A stretch of DNA of 64,000 nt, taken from positions 8,042,501 to 8,106,500 of the forward strand of contig NZ_JAUSUZ010000001.1 in assembly GCF_030813715.1 (NCBI RefSeq), read 5' to 3'. Of this stretch, positions 16,960 through 25,184 are shown in pieces. The notes below the pieces were generated by a model. That model was not told the origin of the DNA and searched no databases. It saw only the letters and a list, made by a program, of their open reading frames with translations. Each line of letters begins with the position of its first letter. The first letter of the stretch is position 1. The stretch is from Catenuloplanes indicus (lineage in GTDB: Bacteria; Actinomycetota; Actinomycetes; Mycobacteriales; Micromonosporaceae). Position numbers and translations under genes: made by a program.

Positions 16960-18402
16960 ATGAGACGAACTCGGCTTGCGGTGTTGGTGGCGACGTCGGC
17001 GCTGGTGGTGGCGGGTGCGGCGGTGGTCTGGACGGCGGGGCCCGCTGCGGCTGCGGCGAACACCGCCACGTTCACGAAGACGTCGGACTGGGGTTCCGGG
17101 TGGGAAGGGCGGGTCACCGTGACGAACGGTGGCACGGCCGCGTTCAGCTCGTGGACCGTGGCGTTCGACCTGCCGGCGGGGACGTCGGTCAGCTCGGCCT
17201 GGGAGGCGGACGTCACCGCCGCCGGCACCCGATGGACATTTCGCAACAAGAGCTACAACGGTACGGTCGCCGGCGGCGCGTCGGTGACCTTCGGGCTGAT
17301 CGGGGCGGGTCCGGGCAGCCCGTCGAACTGTACGCTCAACGGCGCCTCCTGCGGTGGTGCGGTGGTCACGCCACCGCCGACGACGAGCTCACCCACGCCG
17401 AGACCGACCACCCCGGGCCCCACCACGCCGCCCCCGACCACGCCGCCCCCGACCACGCCACCGCCGACCACGCCACCGCCCACCACGCCGCCGCCGAACA
17501 ACGGGACGCTGCCGAAGCACTTCCTGACCGGGTACTGGCACAACTTCGTCAACCAGGCGGTGGAGCTGCGGCTGCGGGACACGCCGGCGCAGTACGACCT
17601 GGTCGCGGTCTCGTTCGCGGAGGCGACCAGCACGCCGGGGGCGGTCACGTTCGGCGTGGATCCGGAGCTGTCGGCCGCGCTCGGCGGGTACTCCGACGCG
17701 GACTTCCGCGCTGACGTCCGTACCCTGCAGGCCAGGGGTTCGAAGGTCATTCTGTCGGTCGGCGGCGAAGCCGGCCGGGTGGCGGTGTCCGACGCGGCGA
17801 GCGCGGCCGCGTTCTCGAACACGATGTGGTCGATCATTCAGAGCTACGGCTTCGACGGTGTCGACATCGATCTGGAGAACGGGCTGAACCCGACCTACAT
17901 GGCGCAGGCGCTGCGGTCGCTGCACGCGAAGAAGAGCAACCTGATCATCACGATGGCGCCGCAGACGATCGACATGCAGTCGACCGCCGGGTCCTACTTC
18001 GCGCTGGCGCTGGCGATCAAGGACATCCTGACGGTCGTGCACACGCAGTTCTACAACTCCGGCGCGATGCTCGGCTGTGACCAGAACGCGGCGTACGCCC
18101 AGGGGACGGTCAACTTCATCGTCGCGCTCGCCTGCATCCAGCTGGAGAACGGGCTGCGGCCGGACCAGGTCGCACTCGGTCTGCCGGCCGGTGCCGGCGC
18201 CGCGGGCGGCGGCGTGGTGTCGCCGAGCGTGGTCAACGCGGCGCTCGACTGCCTGGCCCGCGGCACCAACTGCGGCACGTTCAAGCCACCGCGCACCTAC
18301 CCGGGCATCCGCGGCGCGATGACCTGGTCGGTCAACTGGGACGTGACGAACGGCAACGGCTTCGCCGGCACGGTCGGCCCGCACCTGGACACGCTGCCCT
18401 GA
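16960..18402 (+). CDS. Secreted chitinase: CBM2 domain, Pro/Thr linker, GH18 catalytic domain
   Basis: The 480-residue protein has a signal peptide (about 1-35, ending GPAAAAA). A family 2 carbohydrate-binding module follows (about 36-125) with tryptophans in TSDWGSGWEG and FSSWTVAF. A Pro/Thr linker of repeated TTPPP units covers about 130-170, and a GH18 domain covers about 178-480. The GH18 catalytic signature is intact as FDGVDIDLEN, with the acid/base Glu. SVGGEAG and MAPQT are further family motifs. It cleaves chitin outside the cell. ATG 16960 follows GGGAGG by 5 bases. A strong hairpin follows the stop. Confidence 0.93.
   Translation: MRRTRLAVLVATSALVVAGAAVVWTAGPAAAAANTATFTKTSDWGSGWEGRVTVTNGGTAAFSSWTVAFDLPAGTSVSSAWEADVTAAGTRWTFRNKSYNGTVAGGASVTFGLIGAGPGSPSNCTLNGASCGGAVVTPPPTTSSPTPRPTTPGPTTPPPTTPPPTTPPPTTPPPTTPPPNNGTLPKHFLTGYWHNFVNQAVELRLRDTPAQYDLVAVSFAEATSTPGAVTFGVDPELSAALGGYSDADFRADVRTLQARGSKVILSVGGEAGRVAVSDAASAAAFSNTMWSIIQSYGFDGVDIDLENGLNPTYMAQALRSLHAKKSNLIITMAPQTIDMQSTAGSYFALALAIKDILTVVHTQFYNSGAMLGCDQNAAYAQGTVNFIVALACIQLENGLRPDQVALGLPAGAGAAGGGVVSPSVVNAALDCLARGTNCGTFKPPRTYPGIRGAMTWSVNWDVTNGNGFAGTVGPHLDTLP
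17385..17505 (+). repeat. Pro/Thr linker repeats in the chitinase gene
   Basis: Units of about 15 bases reading CCGACCACGCCGCCC-like are repeated about six times and encode TTPPP. They form the flexible linker between the binding and catalytic modules. Confidence 0.8.
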
Positions 18403-18408
18403 GACCGC

Positions 18409-18453
18409 CGGTGCCGGCACGGATCCCGTGGCCCGGGATCCGTGCCGGCACCG
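18409..18453. terminator. Bidirectional hairpin terminator
   Basis: Two 20-base arms (18409-18428 and 18434-18453) are perfectly complementary around a 5-base loop TGGCC. The hairpin lies between the convergent chitinase and erythromycin-esterase-family genes and can serve both. Confidence 0.85.
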
Positions 18454-18459
18454 CCCGGC

Positions 18460-19722
18460 TCAGACGCCGGACGGGTAGGCCTCCAGCTCGTGCACGTCCG
18501 CGTGCAGCGTGTGGATCGGGCGTACCCCGCTGGTGGCGGCGAACCACATCAGGTGGTCGTAGCGGCCGGCCAGCACGGTCGGCACGTAGTTGCCCCAGGA
18601 CTCGCGCTCGGGCCGGTAGACGACGCCGATCGCGCGGTGCGGGACGGTGTCCGTCAGCAACGGCGGCGGATCGGCCGACGGGAAGATCAACGCTGCTGAC
18701 GGCGGGGCGTGCTGCTCCAGCAGCGCCTCCAGCGAATCGCTACGACCGGGCGGGACCGGCAGTTCCTCGGTCGCGCTGCCCCAGGCGCGGGCCGCGATGA
18801 CCGAGCCCGGCCCGCCCGCCACCCCGACCAGCGCCACGTCGTCCGCGCCGAACCGGTCGCGGGCCAGCTGTCCGATGGTCACCTCGCCGAGCGCGGCCAT
18901 GTCGGAGCCGCGGGCGTCACCGATGTGCGTGTTGTGCGCCCAGACCACGGCCTTGGCCTGCGTGCCGTAGTGATCGAGCAGGCGGGCCAGCGTCGCGTCC
19001 ATGTGGCGGTCACGCACGTTCCACGAGTCCGGTCCGCCGCGGACCATCGCCCGGTAGTAGGCCTCTGCACCGGCCACCACCTCGGCGTTCTGCCACGCGT
19101 CGAACTCGGTGCCGCCCGCCAGCCGGCGCAGCAGCGAGACCACCTCGTCCTCGCAGCTGGCCGGCACGAACCGGGTCGCCATCGCGTACCGCTGCGGATC
19201 CTCGCCGAACGGCTCGAAGCACCGGAACGCGGCGGTCGCCTCGGCCAGCGCGTCCGGGGCGGACCGGCGCAGATAGTCCAGGATCTCCCGGAGCGACTCC
19301 CACAGCGAGTAGAGGTCCAGGCCGTGGAAGCCGGCCCGGCCGTCCGGCGGCAGCGACGCGTTGTGCCAGTGCAGCCAGCGGCAGAAGTCGGCGACCTCGT
19401 CGTTCGCCCACATCCAGGTCGGCCAGCGTTCGAAGAGCGCCAGCGCGGCGCGCGGATCGCTGGGCGCGTCGTCCGTGCAGCGCACCGAGCGGTCGATGCG
19501 GGCGCAGTCCGGCCAGTCGCCCTCGACGCCGACGAAGCTGAACCCGTACTCGGTGATCAGGCGTTTGGTGATCTCCGACCGCCACCGGTAGAACTCGTGC
19601 GTGCCGTGTGTCGCCTCGCCGAGCATGACCACGCGCCGGTCACCGATCCGGTCCAGCAGCGCGTCCGTGCCCTCGCGCCCGGTCTGCGCCAGGCGGGCGA
19701 TGTCCTCCGCGTAGGTGCCCAT
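18460..19722 (-). CDS. Erythromycin esterase-family protein
   Basis: A 420-residue member of the EreA/EreB/succinoglycan-biosynthesis hydrolase family. Family motifs are VMLGEATHGTHEFYRWR near residue 33, with the catalytic His of the GE-x-x-H-G pattern, FVGVEGDWPDC, VVWAHNTHIGDARG with a second active-site His, and GVVYRPERE near the end. True Ere enzymes open the macrolide lactone ring. Most chromosomal relatives are of unknown substrate, so macrolide resistance should not be assumed. ATG 19722 is preferred; a start at 19770 would run into the divergent gene. Confidence 0.85.
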   Translation of the reverse strand: MGTYAEDIARLAQTGREGTDALLDRIGDRRVVMLGEATHGTHEFYRWRSEITKRLITEYGFSFVGVEGDWPDCARIDRSVRCTDDAPSDPRAALALFERWPTWMWANDEVADFCRWLHWHNASLPPDGRAGFHGLDLYSLWESLREILDYLRRSAPDALAEATAAFRCFEPFGEDPQRYAMATRFVPASCEDEVVSLLRRLAGGTEFDAWQNAEVVAGAEAYYRAMVRGGPDSWNVRDRHMDATLARLLDHYGTQAKAVVWAHNTHIGDARGSDMAALGEVTIGQLARDRFGADDVALVGVAGGPGSVIAARAWGSATEELPVPPGRSDSLEALLEQHAPPSAALIFPSADPPPLLTDTVPHRAIGVVYRPERESWGNYVPTVLAGRYDHLMWFAATSGVRPIHTLHADVHELEAYPSGV

Positions 19723-19768
19723 GCGGGCACGTACCCGGCCCACCGCGCGACTAACTAGGGTGATCGCC

Positions 19769-20596
19769 ATGAAGTTCGCGGTCAGTTATGGTTCGACGGC
19801 CTACGGCGTCGACCCCGATCACCTGGTGCGGTACGCGCGGCACGCGGAGGAGCTCGGATTCGAGGGCATCTACCTGCCGGAACACGTCGCGCTCGGTCCG
19901 GGGATGACGTTCGGTGAGTACGAGATGCCGGTCGACCTGCCGTACGCGGACCCGATCGTGTGCCTCACGTTCGTGGCCGCGGCGACGTCCCGGCTGCTGC
20001 TCGGCACCGGCGTGCTGCTGCTGCCGTATCACCACCCGGTCACGCTGGCGAAGCGGCTGGCCACGCTGGATCTGCTGGCCAAGGGGCGGTTGCGGCTGCT
20101 GACCGTGGGCGTCGGCGCGTTCCCGCAGGAGGCGGACGCGACCGGCGTGGACTTCCGGACCCGGGGCCGGCGCGCGGACGAGGCGCTCGAGGTACTGCGT
20201 CTGCTGTGGACGGAGGACGAGGTGAGCTACGACGGCGAGTTCTACCGGCTGGACCGGGTCACCAGCCGCCCGCACCCGCTCGGTGGCCCGCTGCCGGTGC
20301 ACGTCGGCGGCTCGTCCCTGGCCGCGGCCCGCCGGGCCGCGACGTACGGCTCGGGCTGGTTCGCCGGCGGCATGCTGGGCCCGGCCGACCGGATCGCGCA
20401 GCTGGAGGTGGCGCGCTCGTCCGGGCGGCCGATCGAGTACACGCGCTGGGGTTCGATCTCGCTGACCGCGGAGGGCGCGGACGGCTTCGCCCGGCAGGGC
20501 GTGGACCGCCTGGTGGTCAGCCCGTCCGGCGCCACCTGGGCGGAGCAGCGCGACGAGCTGACCGCGTTCGCGGACCGCCACGGTCTGTCCGGATGA
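19769..20596 (+). CDS. LLM-class F420-dependent oxidoreductase
   Basis: A 275-residue TIM-barrel protein of the luciferase-like monooxygenase family. Markers are MKFAVSYGSTAYGVDPDHLV, ELGFEGIYLPEHV, LLLGTGVLLLPYHHPVTLAK and GRLRLLTVGVG, then RPHPLGGPLPVHVGGSS, the usual cofactor-binding block. Actinobacterial proteins of this size mostly use F420 rather than FMN, which is inference here. The stop overlaps the next start as ATGA, so it is co-translated with an SDR, suggesting a two-step redox conversion. Confidence 0.88.
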   Translation: MKFAVSYGSTAYGVDPDHLVRYARHAEELGFEGIYLPEHVALGPGMTFGEYEMPVDLPYADPIVCLTFVAAATSRLLLGTGVLLLPYHHPVTLAKRLATLDLLAKGRLRLLTVGVGAFPQEADATGVDFRTRGRRADEALEVLRLLWTEDEVSYDGEFYRLDRVTSRPHPLGGPLPVHVGGSSLAAARRAATYGSGWFAGGMLGPADRIAQLEVARSSGRPIEYTRWGSISLTAEGADGFARQGVDRLVVSPSGATWAEQRDELTAFADRHGLSG

Positions 20597-21312
20597 GCTA
20601 CGTGGTCACCGGCGGTGGCCGGGGGATCGGCCGGGCGATCGTGGAGCGGCTGCTCGGCGACGGCCACCCGGTGGTGGTGATCGAGCGGGACCCGGTCGAG
20701 CTGCCGGCCGGCGCGGTCGCGGTGATCGGGGACGCCGGCGCGGACGAGATCACCGAGCTGGCCGCGGCGCGCGCGGCACCGCTGGCCGGCTGGGTCAACA
20801 ACGCGGCCGTGTTCCGCGACGCGTCGCTGCACGACTCGCCCACGCAAGACGTGCTCGACCTGGTCACGGCGAACCTCGGGGTGGTGGTCTCCGGCGCGCG
20901 TGCGGCGGTCCGGGCGTTCCTCGCCGCCGGTACGGGCGGGAGCATCGTCAACGTCTCGTCGCATCAGGCACGGCTGCCGGTGCCGGGGTGCCTGCCGTAC
21001 GCGACCGCGAAGGCCGCGATCGAGTCGCTGACCCGGGCGCTCGCGGTCGAGTACGGCCCGCGGGGGATCCGGGTCAACGCGGTCGCGCCCGGCTCGGTCG
21101 ACACCGAACGCTACCGGGAGATCGCCGATGCGCACGTGGCGGCGGAGATGGCACGCCTGCATCCGCTGGGCCGGGTCGCGCGCGCGGCCGAGATCGCGGA
21201 CGCGGTCGCCTACCTGCTGTCCGATCGGGCCTCGTTCATCTCCGGCGTCACGCTGCCGGTCGACGGCGGCCGGTCGGTGCGCGGCCACGATCCGGAACCG
21301 CCGCGCCCGTGA
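20593..21312 (+). CDS. Short-chain dehydrogenase/reductase
   Basis: A 239-residue classical SDR. The dinucleotide motif TGGGRGIG is at residues 6-13, the structural NNAA at about 74, catalytic Ser in IVNVSSHQAR, and the Tyr-x-x-x-Lys pair as YATAKAA. The C-terminal SFISGVTLPVDGG is typical. Substrate is unknown. It is coupled to the LLM oxidoreductase by a 4-base overlap. Confidence 0.92.
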   Translation: MSYVVTGGGRGIGRAIVERLLGDGHPVVVIERDPVELPAGAVAVIGDAGADEITELAAARAAPLAGWVNNAAVFRDASLHDSPTQDVLDLVTANLGVVVSGARAAVRAFLAAGTGGSIVNVSSHQARLPVPGCLPYATAKAAIESLTRALAVEYGPRGIRVNAVAPGSVDTERYREIADAHVAAEMARLHPLGRVARAAEIADAVAYLLSDRASFISGVTLPVDGGRSVRGHDPEPPRP

Positions 21313-21369
21313 CGTGGTGCGCACCGGTGAGCACTGCCGGCGAAACGTGAATCTGCCACACTGTGCCGC

Positions 21370-21819
21370 ATGGCGATCTTGGTGCGGCCGGTGCAGGGCG
21401 CGGACGCGGACCGGGTGGCGGAACTCCTGACGCAGCTCGGCTACCCGGCGGACGGTGCCGCGGTGGCGTCCCGGCTGGACTACTGGGGTGATGAGCCGTC
21501 CGCGGCCGTGTTCGTGGCCGTCGCCGACGAGCTGGTGGTCGGCGTGGCCGCGGTGCACGTGAGCCCGCTGCTGGAGGTGGACGGTCACTACGCGCGCCTG
21601 GTCGCGTTGGTCGTCGACGCGGACGCGCGGCGCGGCGGGATCGGGCGCGCGCTGATGGCGGCCGTGGAGGCGTACGCGAGCGCGTTCCGGTGCGCGTTCG
21701 TGGAGGTGACCAGCGGGCGCCGGCCGGAGCGCGAGGCGGCCCACCGGTTCTACCGCGGCCTGGGTTTCGAGGACCTGAACGACATCGCGTACCGGTTCCG
21801 CAAGCGGCTACCCCAGTAG
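21370..21819 (+). CDS. GNAT-family N-acetyltransferase
   Basis: A 149-residue GNAT domain. Motif A, which binds the acetyl-CoA pyrophosphate, reads VDADARRGGIGRALM. The C-terminal block EAAHRFYRGLGFEDLN is the usual motif B. ARLVALVV gives the central strand. The acceptor is unknown. Its 3' end overlaps the convergent dipeptidase gene by 12 bases. Confidence 0.92.
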   Translation: MAILVRPVQGADADRVAELLTQLGYPADGAAVASRLDYWGDEPSAAVFVAVADELVVGVAAVHVSPLLEVDGHYARLVALVVDADARRGGIGRALMAAVEAYASAFRCAFVEVTSGRRPEREAAHRFYRGLGFEDLNDIAYRFRKRLPQ

Positions 21820-22971
21820 CTCCTCCGCCGCGTCCTCGGCCGCGCGCAGCACACGCAGCACGTTGCGGCCGGTGAGCGCGGCCAGGTCGGCCTCCGGCCA
21901 GCCGCGGCCGGCGAGTTCCTCGAGCAGCCGCGGGTACGCGGAGACGTCCTCCAGGCCGGCCGGGAGCGTGTCGGTGCCGTCGAAGTCGCCACCGAGTCCG
22001 ATGTGGTCGACGCCGGCCACCTCGCGGGCGTGCTCGACGTGGTCGGCCACCTGCGCGATCGTGGCCCGCGGGCGCGGGCCGAGCCCGAGGTCGACGTCGG
22101 CGACGACCTTCTCGGTGTACACCGGTTCCTGGTGCGCGCGCGGCGCCGGCGGCCACGGTACCGCGCCGACCGGGAGGCCGCGCCGGGCCCGCTCCGCGTC
22201 CGCGGCCCGCTCCCAGGCCAGCACCTCCGCGGAGACGAACGGCGGCACGAACGTCACCTGCACCACGCCGCCGTTGTCGCGCAGCCGGCGCAGCACCCGG
22301 TCCGGCACGTTGCGGCCGTGCTCGGTGAGCGCGCGGCAGGAGGAGTGACTGAAGATCACCGGCGCGGTCGCCACGTCCAGCGCCGCGTCCATCGTGCCCT
22401 CCGCCACGTGCGCGAGGTCGACCAGCACGCCGATCCGCTGCATCTCGCGGACGATGGCGCGGCCCTCGTCGGTCAGCCCGCCGTGCACCGGGGCCTGCGC
22501 CGCACTGTCCGCCCAGGGCGTGTGGTGGTTGTGGGTCAGCGTGACGTACCGGACGCCGAGCCGGGCCAGGCAGCGCAGCACCGCGGTCGAGGAGGCCAGG
22601 CTGTGCCCGCCCTCCACGCCGATCAGCGACGCGATCCGGCCGTTCTCGAACGCCTTCACGACCTCGTCCGCGGTACGCGTCAGGGTCAGCTGGCCCGGGA
22701 ACGCCGCGGCCATCCGGTGCACCGCGTCGACCTGCTCCAGCGTGGACACCACCGCCTCCGGCTCGGGCAGGCTGGACGGCACGTAGACGGACCAGAACTG
22801 GGCGCCCACGCCGCCGGCGCGCAGCCGCGGCAGGTCGGTGTGCAGTGCGGGCAGGCCGGTGTCGAGGCCGTCCACGGCGTACCCGCGGTGGACGCGCAGC
22901 TGCCAGGGGAGGTCGTTGTGGCCGTCGACCACCGGGGACTCGCGCAGCACGCGCGCGACGTCCGCGCTCAT
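21808..22971 (-). CDS. M19-family (renal-type) dipeptidase
   Basis: A 387-residue zinc dipeptidase. The metal-binding HxD is in VVDGHNDLPWQL near residue 17. Also present are LIGVEGGHSL with the bridging Glu, LTHNHHTPWADSA, LVDLAHVAEGTM and VIFSHSSCRAL with further ligand histidines, and VDHIGLGGDFDGTD near the end. The family hydrolyses dipeptides including those with a C-terminal D-residue. ATG 22971 overlaps the upstream stop as ATGA, so it is coupled to the N-formylglutamate amidohydrolase gene. Confidence 0.93.
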   Translation of the reverse strand: MSADVARVLRESPVVDGHNDLPWQLRVHRGYAVDGLDTGLPALHTDLPRLRAGGVGAQFWSVYVPSSLPEPEAVVSTLEQVDAVHRMAAAFPGQLTLTRTADEVVKAFENGRIASLIGVEGGHSLASSTAVLRCLARLGVRYVTLTHNHHTPWADSAAQAPVHGGLTDEGRAIVREMQRIGVLVDLAHVAEGTMDAALDVATAPVIFSHSSCRALTEHGRNVPDRVLRRLRDNGGVVQVTFVPPFVSAEVLAWERAADAERARRGLPVGAVPWPPAPRAHQEPVYTEKVVADVDLGLGPRPRATIAQVADHVEHAREVAGVDHIGLGGDFDGTDTLPAGLEDVSAYPRLLEELAGRGWPEADLAALTGRNVLRVLRAAEDAAEELLG

Positions 22972-23768
22972 GCGGCCACCGCGTCCACCAGCGCGGCCAG
23001 TCGTGTGACGATCTCGTGCAGCCCGTCGTGCGGCGGCCCGCCCGGCTCGGTCATGTACGTGTCTCGGCGGATCTCCACCATCAGCGCGCTCACGGCAGGC
23101 TCCTTCCGGTAGTGGCGCAGCGGCACGTACGTACCGGCGAACGGGGTGTTGACCTGGGTGTTCGGCAGCGTCTCGCGAGCGGCGGCGAGCAGCCAGGGCG
23201 GCGTGTGGAAGTCGTCGACGCCGAGGCAGATCTCCGGCCGTGGGCCGTCCGCGTGCAGCTCGTAGGGGAGCGGCTCGGTCTGGTAGGAGTGCACGTCCAG
23301 GATCACCACCCGGCCGAGCGCGGCCAGGCGCCGGTCGACCAGCGCGGCCATGCCCTCCGCGTACGGCCGGTAGTGGGTGTCGAGCAGCCATGCGTCGCGC
23401 GCCGGGTCGTCGTCGCGCAGCACCTCGCCGTGCGCGGTGCGGGTGTAGACCGCGGCCATCCCGGCGCGCGCCATCTCCTCGGTGTCGTCCGGGAAGCGTT
23501 CCGGGTCGACGACCAGGCGGGAGAACGCGTTCGCGAACGTCCACGGCGTCGTCGCCGCACGCGCCGCGGCCCGCTCCGCGATCTCGCGGGTGTGCGCGTC
23601 CGTGAGCAGGTCCAGCTCGCGGGTCAGCTGTGCCTCGTCCAGTCGCAGGCCGCGCCGGGCCTCGGCGGTGAGCGCGCGGGAACCGTGCGGCACGTGCAGC
23701 ACGACCGGTGAGCCGGGCGCACCCTCCACAAGATCAAAAACCGTCGCGGGTACGTCGCCGGAGATCAC
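22968..23768 (-). CDS. N-formylglutamate amidohydrolase-family protein
   Basis: A 266-residue FGase-family hydrolase. Markers are VVLHVPHGSRAL (active-site region), the hydrophilic DAWLLDTHYRPY, and VVILDVHSYQTEPLPYE. NTPFAGTYVPL is the conserved C-terminal block, followed by VEIRRDTYM. The named enzyme deformylates N-formyl-L-glutamate in histidine breakdown. No other hut gene is nearby and the partner is a dipeptidase, so the true substrate may be a related N-acyl amino acid or peptide product. It is the first gene of a two-gene operon. Confidence 0.88.
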   Translation of the reverse strand: MISGDVPATVFDLVEGAPGSPVVLHVPHGSRALTAEARRGLRLDEAQLTRELDLLTDAHTREIAERAAARAATTPWTFANAFSRLVVDPERFPDDTEEMARAGMAAVYTRTAHGEVLRDDDPARDAWLLDTHYRPYAEGMAALVDRRLAALGRVVILDVHSYQTEPLPYELHADGPRPEICLGVDDFHTPPWLLAAARETLPNTQVNTPFAGTYVPLRHYRKEPAVSALMVEIRRDTYMTEPGGPPHDGLHEIVTRLAALVDAVAA

Positions 23769-23940
23769 GACGAGACGCTATCCGACCCGGCGCCCGGAGG
23801 GAACGGACCCAGCCTCCTAGGATGCGCCAGGCGGTGTGCGGGCCGCGCGAATGAATGTGACCGAACGAGCGGGAGTCCTTGTCTCACGTGTCCACCCGGC
23901 GGAACAGTGGACTCCGGTCGTCCTCTCCTCGGGAGGTTCC

Positions 23941-24405
23941 ATGACGTCACCCGCCATCGATCTGACCGACCGGGTCAAGCGCGTCCTCGGTCTCGCGCAT
24001 GCCGAGGCCACCGCGGTCCGCAGCAGCGTCATCTCACCGATCCACCTGATCCTCGGCGTGCTCGGCGCCCGCGGCCCCGGCGCGCAGCTGCTCCGCGACC
24101 TGGCCGGTGGCAAGGCCGTGGCCGGCGGCGCGATCCGCCCGCTGCTGGTGACCGGGCCCGACCCGTCCCCGGCCAACCTGCCGTTCACCTCCACCGCGGA
24201 GGCCGGGCTGCGGCACGCGCTGGAGGAGGCGCGGCGCACCGGCGACGCGCGCACCGGCACCGAGCACCTGCTGCTGGGCCTGCTGCACGCGATCGCCGAC
24301 CCGGTGACCGCGACCCCGGCCGACACGGTGCTGGCCCGGGCGCTGGCCGCGGTCGGAGTGGACCACCCGGCCGCGGTCCGGCTGGCCGAGTCGCGCCGAA
24401 CCTAG
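23941..24405 (+). CDS. Stand-alone Clp N-terminal domain protein
   Basis: A 154-residue protein resembling only the double Clp-N repeat of ClpC/ClpA: VKRVLGLAHAEATAVRSSVI with ISPIHLILGVLG, then AGLRHALEEARRTGDARTGT with EHLLLGLLHA. There is no ATPase module. Such proteins (compare ClpC1-adaptor-like ClpC2 of mycobacteria) can bind substrates or drugs that target ClpC. The full clpC is 12 kb away. ATG 23941 is preceded by GGGAGG. The stop overlaps the convergent neighbour by 4 bases. Confidence 0.88.
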   Translation: MTSPAIDLTDRVKRVLGLAHAEATAVRSSVISPIHLILGVLGARGPGAQLLRDLAGGKAVAGGAIRPLLVTGPDPSPANLPFTSTAEAGLRHALEEARRTGDARTGTEHLLLGLLHAIADPVTATPADTVLARALAAVGVDHPAAVRLAESRRT

Positions 24406-25022
24406 CCGAGCAGCGGGAACGTCGCGATCGGGTCCCAGCGGTACTCGGTGCGCATCGCGTCCTGCTCGACCTCGACCAGGTGGATCTCGTCGACCGTGAA
24501 CGGGGCCCGGCTCGGCCGTACCTTGCGCCGGACCAGGCTCTGCACCCGGCCGGAGTCGCCGCTGCCGTTCGCGTACCCCAGCGTCAGGTGCGGCGGCATC
24601 GCGTCGAACTCGACCGCCTCCAGCCCGATCGTGTCCTCCACCGCGGCCCGGATCCGCGTGTAGACCTCGTGGAACGGCTCACCCGGCAGGTCGCCGTCGA
24701 CGTCCAGCACCACCGCGTTGCGGGTGGCCAGCGCCGGGCCCGCGGTCAGCGTCATCGGGCCCAGGCCCTCCAGGTAGGTGCCGACAGTGCGGATCAGGCC
24801 GCGCCGCTGCCGGTCACCGACCTCCTCGGCGGCCACGCCGGTCACCATGTGCAGCGTGATGTGCAGCCACTCGTCCTGCACCAGCGTCAGGAAGGGGAAC
24901 TCGTCCAGCACGTCCCGGTAGTCCTGGATCAGCGCGTCGAGTTCGCCGTTCAGATCGAGCGACGGGATGAGGTAGAAGTGCAGGCGCGTCTGCTCGTCCG
25001 GCCAGATCCGGCTCCCGGACAT
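24402..25022 (-). CDS. 2'-5' RNA ligase-like (2H phosphoesterase) protein
   Basis: A 206-residue protein with the two H-x-T motifs that define the 2H superfamily: HITLHM near residue 55 and HLTLGY near residue 145. LHFYLIPSLD forms the first strand. Members act on cyclic phosphodiesters of RNA or nucleotides; the substrate is unknown here. ATG 25022 follows GGAG by 6 bases; a GTG at 25034 is a longer alternative. Confidence 0.83.
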   Translation of the reverse strand: MSGSRIWPDEQTRLHFYLIPSLDLNGELDALIQDYRDVLDEFPFLTLVQDEWLHITLHMVTGVAAEEVGDRQRRGLIRTVGTYLEGLGPMTLTAGPALATRNAVVLDVDGDLPGEPFHEVYTRIRAAVEDTIGLEAVEFDAMPPHLTLGYANGSGDSGRVQSLVRRKVRPSRAPFTVDEIHLVEVEQDAMRTEYRWDPIATFPLLG

Positions 25023-25071
25023 GAACTTCTCCACGCAGGCACCCCTTTCCGGCCGACCGCGTCATTCTGAG

Positions 25072-25103
25072 GGGCGGGGCCTCGCGGTCCGCAGGCCCCG
25101 CCC
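25072..25103 (-). terminator. Hairpin downstream of the GlxA-type regulator gene
   Basis: GGGCGGGGCCT and AGGCCCCGCCC form a perfect 11-bp stem around a 10-base loop that can itself pair. It lies 82 bases beyond the regulator's stop codon. Confidence 0.65.
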
Positions 25104-25184
25104 AAGAATGCCGTACCGGTCACGTCCGCGGTGGCCCCACGAAGATCATTCGTCCTGCTACGGGTGCATTTGTGCCATCAATGA

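Noticed and set aside
18460-19722. Macrolide-resistance gene
   Set aside because: The family similarity is clear, but most chromosomal members have unknown substrates and no macrolide cluster adjoins it.
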